Source of the DNA: Aphanocapsa lilacina HA4352-LM1 | GTDB lineage: Bacteria > Cyanobacteriota > Cyanobacteriia > Gloeobacterales > Gloeobacteraceae | Reading direction: 5' to 3' | NCBI GenBank assembly: GCA_019359725.1 | Contig: JAHHGR010000025.1 | Location: 1-57,569, forward strand | DNA: 57,569 nucleotides | Shown: in pieces, positions 8,859-20,488 of the stretch | Layout: each line of letters starts with the position of its first letter | How positions within the stretch are numbered: the stretch's first letter is position 1 | Program-made: the position numbers and the translations under genes | The notes under the pieces: model-generated | The model's input: only the letters and a program-made list of their open reading frames with translations | What the model was told of the DNA's origin: nothing | Databases searched by the model: none

Positions 8859-9332
8859 ATGTCCAAAACTGTTGTTGCCCTCGCCTTTGTTGTGGGCGCC
8901 GTTCTGTCGATCGCTCCGGCGGCCCGCTCCGGCTCCTTCGGGCTTTTGGCCCAATCCGCCATGAGCGACTCCAGTCCCGGCGCTGCGGCGGGTTCGGTTG
9001 AAACCGCCCCTTTAAGCCTGGTCAGCGTCGATGCCAAAACTACCGGCACCGGACGCATCGTCCTCGAGGGCGGTAAGTCCTATGTTCAGCTGAGCGAAGA
9101 CTTCACCATCGGCGAAGCGCCCGCCATCCGGATGACGCTCTACAAAGACGCCGCTCCGCCCAAAAAGACCTACGACCCGAAAAAGTACGTCGATTTGGGA
9201 GCCCTGGTCAGCCGCAAGGGTGAGCAGCGCTACGCCATCCCGGCCAATCTCAACATCAAAGACTACGGCTCGATCGCCATCTGGTGCAAAAAGTTCGACG
9301 TCACCCTGGCCTACGCCAAGATCGAGCGCTAA
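8859..9332 (+). CDS. Secreted DM13-domain protein
   Basis: About 157 aa. The ATG at 8859 follows GAGGA by eight bases. Residues 1-25 are a Sec signal peptide (hydrophobic VVALAFVVGAVLSIAPA). The rest is a DM13 domain, recognised by GRIVLEGGKSYVQLSEDF, the YVDLGALVSRKGEQRYAIP block and the closing SIAIWCKKFDVTLAYA with its single conserved Cys. DM13 domains occur in exported proteins and are proposed to act in redox reactions. The gene sits just upstream of a type II NADH dehydrogenase on the same strand, with 142 bp between them. Confidence 0.8.
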   Translation: MSKTVVALAFVVGAVLSIAPAARSGSFGLLAQSAMSDSSPGAAAGSVETAPLSLVSVDAKTTGTGRIVLEGGKSYVQLSEDFTIGEAPAIRMTLYKDAAPPKKTYDPKKYVDLGALVSRKGEQRYAIPANLNIKDYGSIAIWCKKFDVTLAYAKIER

Positions 9333-9474
9333 TGGGGAAAAAGCTGCGGGCGAAGGCGTATCGACAGGTTCAGCATACGCTTTCGCCCCTCCCTGCAGTG
9401 CACCTTCGGCGACCGGCGGGGAACGGTCAAGATTTAGCCATCCAGCGCAGTGTATTCGACAATGGGATCTGCCG

Positions 9475-10740
9475 ATGCCAACCATGATGCCCAGTGAGCG
9501 CACCGTGATTTTGGGCGGGGGGTTCACTGGCCTGTTTACCGCCCTGCGCCTCAACCGTCGGCGCTACCCCCACCCGGTCGTGCTCGTCGACCGCTCGGAG
9601 CGCTTTTCTTTTAAGCCTTTGCTGTACGAGTTGTTGAGCGGCGAGATGGATGCCTACCAAGTTTGGCCGCGCTTTGAGGAGTTGCTGCGCGGCAGTCGCA
9701 TTACCTTTATTCAGGATTCCGTCCGGACTGTCGACCTGGAGGGGCGCTGGGTCGAACTGGAATCGGGGCTTTCTTACGCTTACAAAAATCTGGTGATAGC
9801 CCTGGGCGGTGCACTCGGCGGTGCCGGACCCGACAATCGGGATGCTTTTTTTCTGCGCACGGGCGAGGAGACGCTCAAATTGCGGCAGCACCTGCGCAAC
9901 TGCCTGCAGCAGGCCACCCAGCTTGGCGAGCCGGAGGAGCGCAAACGGCTGCTGACTGTTGCGGTGGTGGGCGGCGGACCGGCGGGTATCGAACTGGCGG
10001 CGACGCTCGCCGACTGGCTGCCCGCGAGCTTCACCCGCTTAGGGGGCGACGGCCGGGAGGTGCGCGTAGCACTGTTGCAAAGGGGGATGCAGTTGTTGCC
10101 CCAGGATATGAGCCTTCACCTGCGCAAAACCGCCGTGGACGCGCTCGCCCGGCGCACTGTGCCGGTGGAGGTGATTCTAGGAGCGTCGGTCAAAAAAGTC
10201 GAGCCGGATGGGGTGCACTACGAGCGCGATAGCAGCGCCCAGTTAATCCCGGCGGCCGCCGTCGTCTGGACGGGTGGGGGTGGCGGCGGTGGGATGGCGA
10301 TGCCGTTCAAGCTGCAGGGTTTGCCCCCGCAGGGGTACAACAAACACGGACGCCTGCTGGTCACCCCGACTTGGCAGTTGCCGAATTTTCCGGAAGTGTT
10401 TGCCGGGGGCGATCTGGCCCTCGATCCGGACCATCCGCAGCCGACCACAGCCCAGGCCGCCTACCAGGAGGGCGAGGGGATCGCCTACAACCTCGAAGCT
10501 CTAGCCTTCGGGCGACAGACCTCGGTAGCCCCCGTCCGTTCGTTGGGAACGATGATGAAACTTGGCCTGGGCGAAGGGGCAGTGGAAATTTTTGACCGCT
10601 ACGAGGTGGCGGGCCGCCTGGGGCTGCTCATCCGCCAGTTGCGCTATTTGGGGCTGTTGCCCACGCCGATTTATAGCTTCAAGGCTACCGCCTACTGGTT
10701 GACCGATTTATTATGGCCGCGCTCGGGCATGGCCGCCTAA
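9475..10740 (+). CDS. Type II NADH dehydrogenase (NDH-2-like)
   Basis: FAD-dependent pyridine nucleotide oxidoreductase, about 421 aa, that would pass electrons from NAD(P)H to quinone at the membrane without proton pumping. It has the N-terminal FAD-binding GGGFTG (residues 14-19) and a second dinucleotide fold VVGGGPAGIELA near 163-175. The C-terminal AGGDLALD motif near 312 binds the flavin. The ATG at 9475 is preferred (an alternative is 9484); the longer frame from 9220 overlaps the DM13 gene and is unlikely. The C-terminus carries a hydrophobic stretch that may bind the membrane. Cyanobacteria hold several NDH-2 paralogues, some of them proposed redox sensors. Confidence 0.85.
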   Translation: MPTMMPSERTVILGGGFTGLFTALRLNRRRYPHPVVLVDRSERFSFKPLLYELLSGEMDAYQVWPRFEELLRGSRITFIQDSVRTVDLEGRWVELESGLSYAYKNLVIALGGALGGAGPDNRDAFFLRTGEETLKLRQHLRNCLQQATQLGEPEERKRLLTVAVVGGGPAGIELAATLADWLPASFTRLGGDGREVRVALLQRGMQLLPQDMSLHLRKTAVDALARRTVPVEVILGASVKKVEPDGVHYERDSSAQLIPAAAVVWTGGGGGGGMAMPFKLQGLPPQGYNKHGRLLVTPTWQLPNFPEVFAGGDLALDPDHPQPTTAQAAYQEGEGIAYNLEALAFGRQTSVAPVRSLGTMMKLGLGEGAVEIFDRYEVAGRLGLLIRQLRYLGLLPTPIYSFKATAYWLTDLLWPRSGMAA

Positions 10741-10782
10741 GGCGCGCAAGCCCAAGCGCGACTCCATGAAGGAGAACATCCG

Positions 10783-11763
10783 ATGCAACTTGGCATGATT
10801 GGACTCGGGCGCATGGGCGCCAACATCGTTCGGCGCCTGCTGCGCCACGGTCACGAGTGTGTAGTCTACAACCGCAGCGCCGAGAAAGTCCGGCAACTGG
10901 AGAGCGAAGGGGCCACCGGTGCTGCGACCCTCGACGCGTTGGTGGATAAACTCTCTACCCCCCGCGCCGTCTGGGTGATGCTTCCTGCGGGCGATCCTAC
11001 CGAGCAGACGATCGGCGCTCTGGCCGAACGCCTGCAGCCGGGGGACATCGTCATCGACGGCGGCAATTCTTACTACAAAGACGACGTGCGCCGCGCCCGT
11101 CTGCTTGCCGAGCGGAGCATCGGTTTTGTCGATGTCGGCACCTCGGGCGGTGTGTGGGGGCTGGAGCGGGGCTACTGCCTGATGATTGGCGGTGAGGAGC
11201 AAAACGTTCGTCATCTAGACCCGCTGCTTGTAGCCCTCGCCCCCGGACGCGGGGAGATCCCGCCCACCCCGGGGCGCACGGGACTCGACGCGCGGGCCGA
11301 GATGGGCTATCTGCACTGTGGTCCGGTGGGCGGGGGGCACTTCGTCAAAATGGTCCACAACGGCATCGAGTACGGTCTGATGCAGGCCTACGCCGAGGGC
11401 TTCGACATCCTGCGCGGAGCAAGTGCGCAGCAGTTGCCCGAGGGATATCGCTATCAATTCAACCTGGCGGACATCGCCGAAGTGTGGCGCCGGGGCAGCG
11501 TCGTCTCCTCGTGGCTGCTGGATCTAAGCGCCATCGCCATGGCCGGGGACCCGGAACTTGCGGGGTATTCCGGTGTCGTGCAGGACTCGGGAGAAGGGCG
11601 CTGGACGGTGAGCGCCGCTCTTGAGGAGGCAGTGCCGGCGGAGGTGCTCTCGGCGGCTTTGTACACCCGGTTTCGCTCCCGGCAGGAGCACACGTTCGCC
11701 GAAAAGGTGCTCTCGGCGATGCGCTTTCAGTTCGGCGGGCACACCGAGCACACCGGCAAGTGA
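10783..11763 (+). CDS. gnd: 6-phosphogluconate dehydrogenase, short type
   Basis: Oxidative decarboxylation of 6-phosphogluconate to ribulose 5-phosphate. At 326 aa it belongs to the short (YqeC/GndA-like, often NAD-linked) class rather than the long 470-480 aa enzyme usual in cyanobacteria. The Rossmann motif GLGRMGANI is at residues 6-14. [19 protein letters not shown] and the catalytic [13 protein letters not shown] block are both present. An extra Pro/Arg-rich stretch lies before that block (about residues 157-175). It reads directly into zwf, whose ribosome binding site overlaps the stop codon. Confidence 0.88.
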   Translation: MQLGMIGLGRMGANIVRRLLRHGHECVVYNRSAEKVRQLESEGATGAATLDALVDKLSTPRAVWVMLPAGDPTEQTIGALAERLQPGDIVIDGGNSYYKDDVRRARLLAERSIGFVDVGTSGGVWGLERGYCLMIGGEEQNVRHLDPLLVALAPGRGEIPPTPGRTGLDARAEMGYLHCGPVGGGHFVKMVHNGIEYGLMQAYAEGFDILRGASAQQLPEGYRYQFNLADIAEVWRRGSVVSSWLLDLSAIAMAGDPELAGYSGVVQDSGEGRWTVSAALEEAVPAEVLSAALYTRFRSRQEHTFAEKVLSAMRFQFGGHTEHTGK

Positions 11764-11774
11764 GGATAAAAACG

Positions 11775-13310
11775 ATGGCGACCGATTTGACGCCCTCCCC
11801 AAACGCCCCGCCGGCAGAACCCTGTGCGATGGTCGTCTTTGGGGCGGCCGGGGATCTTACCGGTCGACTACTGGTGCCCGCACTCTACAACCTGGCTGCA
11901 GCGGGACTGTTGGCCGAAAAGTTCGCCTTGATCGGGCTGGCCCGCGCCCCGCTCACCGACGCGGACTTTCGGGCGCAACTGGGCGAAGCTTTGCACCGCT
12001 ACGCCACCGGCGCGGTCGACCCGGCCGTCTGGAACGCGCTGGCGCAGCGGTTTTTTTATCTGGAAGCCAACTTCGAAGCCCCCGACACCTACACCGGGCT
12101 GCGGCGGCGGCTGGCTGAGGTGGAAGGGGAATTCAACACCGGCGGCAATGTCCTGTTTTACCTGGCGACCGCCCCCGAATACTTCGGCAGCATCGTCGAT
12201 CAGTTGAGCTGGGCCGGTCTGACCCGCGAGCAGACCCATGACTGGCGGCGCGTCATCCTCGAAAAACCCTTCGGCCACGATCTCGCCTCCGCCCAAGCCC
12301 TCAACGCCCGCCTGCGGCGCGACCTCACAGAAGAACAGGTCTATCGCATCGACCACTACCTGGGCAAAGAAACCGTCCAAAATATTCTGGTTCTGCGCTT
12401 TGCCAACGGTCTGTTTGAGCCGCTCTGGAACCGCAACCACATCGATCATGTGCAGATCACCGTGGCTGAGAGCGTCGGGGTCGAGAAGCGGGGCGGCTAT
12501 TACGACCGGGCCGGGGCGCTCCGGGACATGGTGCCCAATCATCTATTCCAGTTGCTCGCCCTCACCGCGATGGAGCCGCCCACCTGCTTCGGAGCCGACG
12601 CCGTGCGCACCGAGAAGACCAAGCTCCTGGAGGCCGTCCAGGTCCTCAAACCCGCCCAGGTAGCAGCCCACGTCGTGCGCGCCCAATACGGCGCGGGCAC
12701 CGTCGGGGGGCACACACTCCCGGACTACCGCGCCGAGCCACGGGTGGCGCCGGATTCGACCACCGAGACGTTCGTCGCCCTCAAACTTACCATCGACAAC
12801 TGGCGGTGGGCGGGGGTGCCCTTTTATCTGCGCACCGGCAAGGCCCTCGCCCGGCGCAGCACCGAGATTGCCATCCGCTTCAAGCAGGCGCCCTACGCGA
12901 TGTTTCGAGCCACGCCCGTGGAGCGCCTCGCACCCAACTATCTGGTGCTCCATATCCAGCCGGAGGAGCGCATCAGCCTCGAATTCAGCGCCAAAGTGCC
13001 GGGACCGGCGGTGCATATGGCCGGGGTCGGCATGGACTTTTGTTACAATCGCCACTTCGGCGGCGGGCGGGCGATCGGCTACGAGACGTTGATTTACGAT
13101 TGCATGATGGGCGATGCCACCTTGTTTCAGCGCTCGGACACGGTGGAGGCGGCCTGGAGGGCTGTGGAGCCGATCTTCGAAGCCTGGAGCGATTCGACAG
13201 CCGATCTAGTCGCCTACCCGGCCGGCAGTTGGGGACCGCAACAGGCGCAGGAGCTGCTCGGGCGCGACGGTCGGCAGTGGCGGGGAGCGGACCATGATTC
13301 TTGCGGGTGA
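11775..13310 (+). CDS. zwf: Glucose-6-phosphate 1-dehydrogenase
   Basis: Converts glucose 6-phosphate to 6-phosphogluconolactone, the entry to the oxidative pentose phosphate pathway; 511 aa, normal length. The ATG at 11775 has GAGGA eight bases upstream, overlapping the gnd stop. NADP-binding GAAGDLTGRLL is at about 23-33 and the active-site signature RIDHYLGKE at about 191-199. The C-terminus overlaps glk by 17 bases. The redox partner gene opcA, often next to zwf in other cyanobacteria, is not beside it. Confidence 0.95.
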   Translation: MATDLTPSPNAPPAEPCAMVVFGAAGDLTGRLLVPALYNLAAAGLLAEKFALIGLARAPLTDADFRAQLGEALHRYATGAVDPAVWNALAQRFFYLEANFEAPDTYTGLRRRLAEVEGEFNTGGNVLFYLATAPEYFGSIVDQLSWAGLTREQTHDWRRVILEKPFGHDLASAQALNARLRRDLTEEQVYRIDHYLGKETVQNILVLRFANGLFEPLWNRNHIDHVQITVAESVGVEKRGGYYDRAGALRDMVPNHLFQLLALTAMEPPTCFGADAVRTEKTKLLEAVQVLKPAQVAAHVVRAQYGAGTVGGHTLPDYRAEPRVAPDSTTETFVALKLTIDNWRWAGVPFYLRTGKALARRSTEIAIRFKQAPYAMFRATPVERLAPNYLVLHIQPEERISLEFSAKVPGPAVHMAGVGMDFCYNRHFGGGRAIGYETLIYDCMMGDATLFQRSDTVEAAWRAVEPIFEAWSDSTADLVAYPAGSWGPQQAQELLGRDGRQWRGADHDSCG

Positions 13311-14277
13311 TGTGGGCGGTACGAACACGCGCCTGGCGGGCTTCGAGCCGGTCGCGGGCAATTTGATGCCGATTGTGGCTGAGACTTTTGCCAGCCGCGA
13401 GCACGCCAGCCTGGATGAAATCATCGATATTTTTATTTCGACGCACCGGCTGCGCTTCGCCGCCGCCTGCTTCGGGGTGGCGGGGCCGGTGCGGCGGGGC
13501 CGAGCCGAGCCGACCAACCTGCCCTGGTCAATTGACACCTACACCCTGGCGACCGCGCTCAAGCTGCCGACTGTGGCACTCATCAACGATCTGGAGGCGA
13601 ACGCCCACGGTATTGCGCTGCTGGGACCGGCAGATTTTGCCGTGCTCAACCCGGGGGCGGCAGGGGCGCTCGGTAATCAGGCGGTCATCGCGGCCGGCAC
13701 AGGGCTGGGGGAGGCGGGACTGTTTTGGGACGGACGTCGGCATCGGCCCTTCGCGACCGAGGGCGGCCACACCGATTTTGCGCCCGGCGACGCGCTGCAA
13801 ATCGAGTTGCTGTGCCATCTGCGGGTGCGCTTTGCGCATGTGAGCTGGGAGCGGGTGCTCTCCGGTCCGGGATTGGTCAATCTCTATCAATTTCTGCGCG
13901 ACACCCGGCGCGGCGAGGAACCCGACTGGCTCACCGAGGAGTTGCACAACCATCCCAACCCGGCGGCGGTCATTTCGCAGGCGGCCCTCGCGGGCAAGTC
14001 CTGGCTGTGCGAGCAGGCCCTCGATCTGCTGATTGTGCTGTACGGTGCGGAGGCGGGCAATCTGGCCTTGAAGGTCACCGCCCTTGGGGGAGTGTTTTTG
14101 GGGGGCGGCATCGCCCCGAGGCTGGTGGAGCGGCTCAAAGGACCGGCATTTTTGGAGGCGTTTTTTGGCAAAGGCCGCCTGCGCCCGCTGTTGGAGACGA
14201 TGCCGGTGCGCGTCATCCTCAACGACCGGGCCGCCCTGCTTGGAGCGGCGCACTGGGCGATGCAAACTTTGATCTAG
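13294..14277 (+). CDS. glk: Glucokinase
   Basis: ATP-dependent phosphorylation of glucose to glucose 6-phosphate, feeding zwf directly upstream. 327 aa of the bacterial Glk family: phosphate-binding GDVGGTNTRL at residues 5-14, INDLEANAHG in the middle, and the substrate-binding EGGHTDFAP block. The glycine-rich LGGVFLGGGIAPR segment closes the ATP site. The start ATG lies within the zwf 3' end (17-bp overlap), so the two are translationally coupled. Confidence 0.93.
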   Translation: MILAGDVGGTNTRLAGFEPVAGNLMPIVAETFASREHASLDEIIDIFISTHRLRFAAACFGVAGPVRRGRAEPTNLPWSIDTYTLATALKLPTVALINDLEANAHGIALLGPADFAVLNPGAAGALGNQAVIAAGTGLGEAGLFWDGRRHRPFATEGGHTDFAPGDALQIELLCHLRVRFAHVSWERVLSGPGLVNLYQFLRDTRRGEEPDWLTEELHNHPNPAAVISQAALAGKSWLCEQALDLLIVLYGAEAGNLALKVTALGGVFLGGGIAPRLVERLKGPAFLEAFFGKGRLRPLLETMPVRVILNDRAALLGAAHWAMQTLI

Positions 14278-14381
14278 CCCGATAGTGCGTCCTCTAGCCA
14301 CTGTCGCCTCAGTATGCTCAGCGCGATGCCAAACGCGGGGGGTCTCAGCGCCGCTCATTCGACCTGCAGGAGAAACACTCA

Positions 14382-17084
<2,703 letters not shown>

Positions 17085-17288
17085 CCCGGAAAACTGGACC
17101 ACGGGAAACTGGAGAACCCGGCGCAGAGTACTTTTCTACTCTTGGAGAAATCTGATGCGCAAGTCCAATTTTACCGAGCAGCAAATTGCCTTTGCTTTAC
17201 AGCAAGCGGCCAATGGCACTGATGTGGCAGAGATCTGCCGCAAAATGGGTATTTCTCAGCAGACTTTCTACCGCTGGCGCAGCGCCGA
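17085..17288 (+). mobile_element. IS3-family fragment (left end)
   Basis: The stretch begins within CCGGAAAACTGGACC-like sequence, the type found at left ends of IS3-group elements, and carries the start of an orfA. It is cut at 17288 by the left inverted repeat of an IS30 copy. No right half of the IS3 element is found in the window. The TGA that ends the glycosidase gene may be supplied by the element's terminal TGA. Confidence 0.6.
17155..17288 (+). pseudogene. IS3-family OrfA, 5' fragment
   Basis: The ATG at 17155 follows GGAGA by about six bases. The peptide MRKSNFTEQQIAFALQQA, then the HTH core EICRKMGISQQTFYRWR, is the classic N-terminus of IS3-family OrfA (IS407-like subgroup). The frame is interrupted after the HTH by the IS30 left end, so the orfB integrase part is missing. 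It encodes only the DNA-binding part of the transposase and cannot move alone. Confidence 0.8.
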
Positions 17289-17653
17289 TTCAAAAATGAA
17301 GTGCAACGGCTGAGAGCCTTCCCCTGAGGGGGCTCACGGAGGTAGCCTGGCGTTTACTACGACGAAAGGCCACCCCCATGAGCTACACCCAGCTGAGCGC
17401 CCAGGAACGCCAGCAGATCTATGCGTGCCGATCCCAGCAAGGCTTGAGCCTCCAAGCGATTGCCGGCTTACCGGGCCGCAACGCCGGCACTATCAGTCGG
17501 GAACTGAAGCGCAACCGCTCGCAAGGGCTGGTAAGGAATTTAGCGAGCACGAGAAGCTGAGCGAAGCAGTTGGAGCAGCGTGCTACTTTGCGAAGCCATA
17601 TCCCTGTTGGGAGCGGGGATTGAACGAGCATACGAACGGTATGCTGCGTCAAT
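17289..17653 (+). mobile_element. IS30-family element with large internal deletion
   Basis: The left end is TTCAAAAATGAAGTGCAAC, as in the element at 1689. Comparison with that copy shows an internal deletion of roughly 540 bp with its junction near 17528-17530. The right part is lost after 17653, inside the catalytic region, and there is no right inverted repeat. It sits inside the IS3 fragment, so it inserted after the IS3 element. Confidence 0.8.
17378..17653 (+). pseudogene. IS30 transposase remnant
   Basis: It starts MSYTQLSAQERQQIYACRS with an intact first 50 residues containing the HTH (TISRELKRNRS). It then jumps across the deletion to the segment FSEHEKLSEAVGAACYFAKP and LNEHTNGMLRQ, the last catalytic Glu region, in another frame. 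The first two catalytic Asp regions are gone. Codon 12 is CAG here, showing that the TAA at the same place in the copy at 1777 is a mutation. Confidence 0.8.
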
Positions 17654-17784
17654 GTAGCCCTCCAGCTTTTTTTTAGCCTCTCCTTTGTCAACTCCGAAAT
17701 TTCGAGCCGTCGCAAAATCGTCTCTATGCTCTGGGAGTCTATGGCAGCATAGCGGTAGGCTACGTCCCTCAACGCACTATACAT
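17654..17784 (-). pseudogene. Truncated small ORF at the IS30 border
   Basis: The minus-strand frame starting ATG at 17784 encodes MYSALRDVAYRYAAIDSQSI and continues for about 43 residues (ILRRLEISELTKERLKKSW) before running into IS30 sequence. The pattern is helical and highly charged. It overlaps the last 8 bases of the LysR gene, so it would be a downstream operon partner whose 3' part was removed by the IS. I do not recognise the family. Confidence 0.4.
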
Positions 17785-18682
17785 TGACCGGAGTGCTTGG
17801 ACGCACCAAAGAAGAAAACGCCTTGACGGCCGGCGATGGAACCTGGCTGTTTCGAGTGATCAAATAAAAACTGCGTTCCATCACCGGCTTCAAAACTGTA
17901 TTTAGGCTACGAAGTGCACCTAATTTGATCTCTTTTTCAACCAGGGGCAACGACAGGAGAGCTACTCCAGCTCCAATTTCTGCGGCTCTTTTTGTCATCA
18001 TGCAATTGGGCAATTCGAGAGTGATATCGAGTTTTCCAGTGTCAATATTATGAGTAAAGCATAGGTATTCGAAGAATTTTCGGACGTCCGAGCCAGCCTC
18101 TCGCAATACCCATCGTGTGCTTTTCAGTTCGTCCAATCCGACATTTGTACGTTCCCATAAAGGATGCTGTTTGCCGACAACAAATGTCACTTTATCACCT
18201 CCAATCGCATTGAAGGTCAATGACTTGTTTCGGACCTCCCGCTCGACTAAGCCGATATCAACCTGGCCCGCTGAAACCCACTCTCCAATTTCTTCGGTGT
18301 TTCCAGAAAGCACTTTGAGCTGCACTTTCGGATATTGCTGTCGAAACCTTTGCAGTTGCGGCGGCAGCCACCAGCTTGCTACCGTCTGGCTACTGCCAAT
18401 GTACAGTTCTCCCCTTTGCAAGCTTTTGGTTTCCCGGAGCTTGCTTTCGATCGTTGTGATTTCTTGAATTACCTTGTGGGCCTCGCTCAACAAAAGTTGC
18501 CCCGAGTTGGTAAGCTCGATCCGCCTACCCATCCGATTAAAAAGGGGAACTTTGTAATATGTTTCGAGGGCGGCCACCGCCGAACTGACTGCCGGCTGCG
18601 AGAGGGAAAGCTTCTCCGCAGCGCGGGTAAAATTCAAGTGCTCGGCGACAGCTACAAACACCCTGAGCTGTTCGAAATTCAT
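17777..18682 (-). CDS. LysR-family transcriptional regulator
   Basis: 301 aa. The N-terminal winged HTH is at residues 1-60 (LRVFVAVAEHLNFTRAAEKLSLSQPAVSSAVAALE), followed by the linker and a periplasmic-binding-fold effector domain (LQRGELYIGSSQTVASWWLP). The CysB/CbbR-like domain with GIGVALL-type pattern is seen as EIGAGVALLSLPLV. Base composition is clearly more AT-rich than in neighbours (some 60-base lines are near 40% GC), which together with flanking IS fragments suggests acquired DNA. It has no divergent gene in the usual place; the upstream 340 bp is AT-rich and gene-free. The effector is unknown. Confidence 0.88.
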   Translation of the reverse strand: MNFEQLRVFVAVAEHLNFTRAAEKLSLSQPAVSSAVAALETYYKVPLFNRMGRRIELTNSGQLLLSEAHKVIQEITTIESKLRETKSLQRGELYIGSSQTVASWWLPPQLQRFRQQYPKVQLKVLSGNTEEIGEWVSAGQVDIGLVEREVRNKSLTFNAIGGDKVTFVVGKQHPLWERTNVGLDELKSTRWVLREAGSDVRKFFEYLCFTHNIDTGKLDITLELPNCMMTKRAAEIGAGVALLSLPLVEKEIKLGALRSLNTVLKPVMERSFYLITRNSQVPSPAVKAFSSLVRPSTPVNV

Positions 18683-19022
18683 CGTTTATTCCTGAATTCG
18701 TTCAAAGAACAGCAAGTTGGATTGAAAAGGAGAAAAACCCAGGCAAAAGAAAACATGGTTTTCGCCTTTTACCGATTTAATATAATTGTATTTGCTCGAT
18801 ATAGTTTTGACCAGAAAAGATTAGAAATTTAAAAACTTAAGGAAAAAGTAGTACTCCTGATAGAGGGCTATCTTCCATCTAGCACAGCACAATTCACCAC
18901 AAATATCCCCGCCGGGCTCAAGGCAGACGGAGAGAACAGATGACCAGGAGTGCGGTGCCCAGCTCTGAAAAATCCAGTGGACACCGCGTGTTGGAAGCTT
19001 TGCAAAAGTTCGCCAGGCCGGT
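18683..19022. other. AT-rich intergenic region
   Basis: 340 bp without a supportable gene, AT-rich in its first half (TTTAATATAATTGTATTTG around 18776-18794). It presumably contains the LysR promoter, reading leftwards. The right half returns to normal composition and is the downstream region of the ABM gene. I see no terminator or repeat. Confidence 0.5.
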
Positions 19023-19319
19023 TCAGTGAATGCGCTCGAAAAAACGAATCTCGAGTGGTTCGGCAAGCCAGGCCGGGCTCTCGGCGAGCATCGCTTTGAG
19101 ATACGGCATGGCCAGGTGGGCGTCGAAATCGGCCTGCGACCGCCAGTTCTCATAGAGCTGGTACACACAGGGATCCTCTGTCGAGCGGTGCAGGACATAT
19201 TCGATGCATCCGGGTTCTTCGCGGGTCGGGGCGACCAGCGCTTCGAGCGATGCGCTCAACTGCCGCTCCAGACCGGGCCGGGCCCGGAATCGGGCGAAGA
19301 GGGTCAGCGGTTGTGTCAT
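19023..19319 (-). CDS. ABM-domain monooxygenase-like protein
   Basis: 98-aa protein of the antibiotic biosynthesis monooxygenase (ABM, YgiN-like) fold. TLFARFRARPGLERQLSASL forms the first strand and helix, EPGCIEYVLHRS the second strand, and YQLYENWRSQADFDAHLAMPYL the hallmark W-H-containing block. Such dimeric ferredoxin-like proteins oxidise quinols or handle small electrophiles. The start at 19319 lies 37 bases after the SDR stop, so the two form one transcript. A quinone oxidoreductase gene diverges from them, consistent with quinone or carbonyl detoxification. Confidence 0.8.
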   Translation of the reverse strand: MTQPLTLFARFRARPGLERQLSASLEALVAPTREEPGCIEYVLHRSTEDPCVYQLYENWRSQADFDAHLAMPYLKAMLAESPAWLAEPLEIRFFERIH

Positions 19320-19356
19320 TTTGGATATTCCTGAGAATTTGCGTTCCAGGCAGGTT

Positions 19357-20163
19357 TCAAGCGATGGAGTACCCGCCGTCGGCGAGCAGGCCGTGGCCGG
19401 AGACAAACGAAGCGTCCTCTGAAACCAGGAAAGCGACCACTTTGGCCATTTCTTCGGCCGTGCCGGCCCGGCCAGCGACCGTCGCGTTGGCGAAACTGTT
19501 TTTGGCTTCGGTGCTCGGCCAGATGCGGTCCTGGAAGGGCGTATCGATGATGCCTGGGCAGATGGCGTTGACGCGCACGCCCCGGCGGTACCACTCAAGG
19601 GCGGCACTCTTGGTCATGCCCAGCACCGCGTGCTTGGTGGCGATGTACAGTGCGGCATTCTCAAAGCCGATGACACCACCCATCGAGGCGTTATTGACGA
19701 TGACCCCTCCTCCCGCGCAGAGCATCGCCTGCGCCTGGTGCTTCATCGAATAGAACACGCTGCGCACATTGGCGTCGAAGACAAGGTCGTAAGTCTCTTT
19801 GGTCTGCTCGAGCAAGGGGGCGAAGACCCCCTCGGTGCCGGCGTTGTTGAAGGCGATATCCAGCTTGCCGTAGGTCGCTATTGCCTCGGCCACGAGGCGC
19901 TCGACGTAGGCTTCGTCGGTGACGTCCGCCTGTACGAAGGTCGCCTCGTGGCCTTCGGCGCGGATGGCTTCCACCAGTTCGAGCGTCGGGCCAACGCGCC
20001 GGGCACTGGCGACCACTTTGGCGCCCCGGCGCGCCAGTTCGAGGGCGGTGGCCCGCCCAATGCCGGAACTGGCGCCGGTGACGATCGCCACTTTGTCCTC
20101 AAGGGGGCGGGCGAAGACAGGCGGTGCAATTTGAAGCTGGGCGGTGCTCGCAATGCGGTTCAT
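19357..20163 (-). CDS. Short-chain dehydrogenase/reductase
   Basis: 268-aa classical SDR: cofactor motif TGASSGIGRA near residue 30, NNAG near 108, catalytic Ser in VNNASMGG and the YxxxK motif YIATK near 175, then the PGIIDTPF loop. The C-terminal GHGLLADGGYSI is typical of the glucose/3-oxoacyl reductase subgroup. Arg residues after the second strand (SARRV) favour NADP(H). The substrate is unknown. It is the first gene of a two-gene unit with the ABM protein. Confidence 0.88.
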   Translation of the reverse strand: MNRIASTAQLQIAPPVFARPLEDKVAIVTGASSGIGRATALELARRGAKVVASARRVGPTLELVEAIRAEGHEATFVQADVTDEAYVERLVAEAIATYGKLDIAFNNAGTEGVFAPLLEQTKETYDLVFDANVRSVFYSMKHQAQAMLCAGGGVIVNNASMGGVIGFENAALYIATKHAVLGMTKSAALEWYRRGVRVNAICPGIIDTPFQDRIWPSTEAKNSFANATVAGRAGTAEEMAKVVAFLVSEDASFVSGHGLLADGGYSIA

Positions 20164-20488
20164 AGGTCACTCCGTGGGTTCACCCACCGCTGATGGCGGT
20201 GGTCTGTGCACAGCGTAGGAGGAAGCGCCGGGCGCCATCATCCGGTTTGAGAGAATGGCTTTGGTGATAAGAATTCACCAAACACCCCGCCCCCGCGCCC
20301 CCAACTGCCGCCGAACCAGAGTCACAGCCGATGCCCGCAGGCTGGGGCGCTCATCTTGAGGCCACTCGATTGATGAATCCAACGCATTTCTGTCTTTCCG
20401 GTACCCCGGATGACTGGGCGGGGAATCGCAGGTAGTTCTAGAGGAAGGCCCTGGACGGCCTGTTGCTGGAATCCGGCGGGGAGGGGAC
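20164..20488. promoter_or_regulatory. Divergent promoter region with two hairpins
   Basis: 325 bp between the SDR unit and the quinone oxidoreductase. Directly upstream of the SDR start there are overlapping inverted repeats: GTGGGT-TC-ACCCAC (20174-20187) and CCACCGC-TGATG-GCGGTGG (20184-20202). The two stems share bases and so cannot form at once, which could allow a switch in the SDR leader. A separate operator-like palindrome lies at 20261-20281. Confidence 0.5.
20261..20281. promoter_or_regulatory. LysR-type operator candidate
   Basis: TTGGTGA-TAAGAAT-TCACCAA is a perfect 7-bp inverted repeat around 7 bases and includes a T-N11-A core (TGATAAGAATTCA), the form used by LysR regulators. 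It lies between the divergent SDR and quinone oxidoreductase genes. Two LysR genes are close by (17777-18682 and 21506-22471), either of which may bind here. The second is more likely, being next to the quinone oxidoreductase. Confidence 0.55.
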
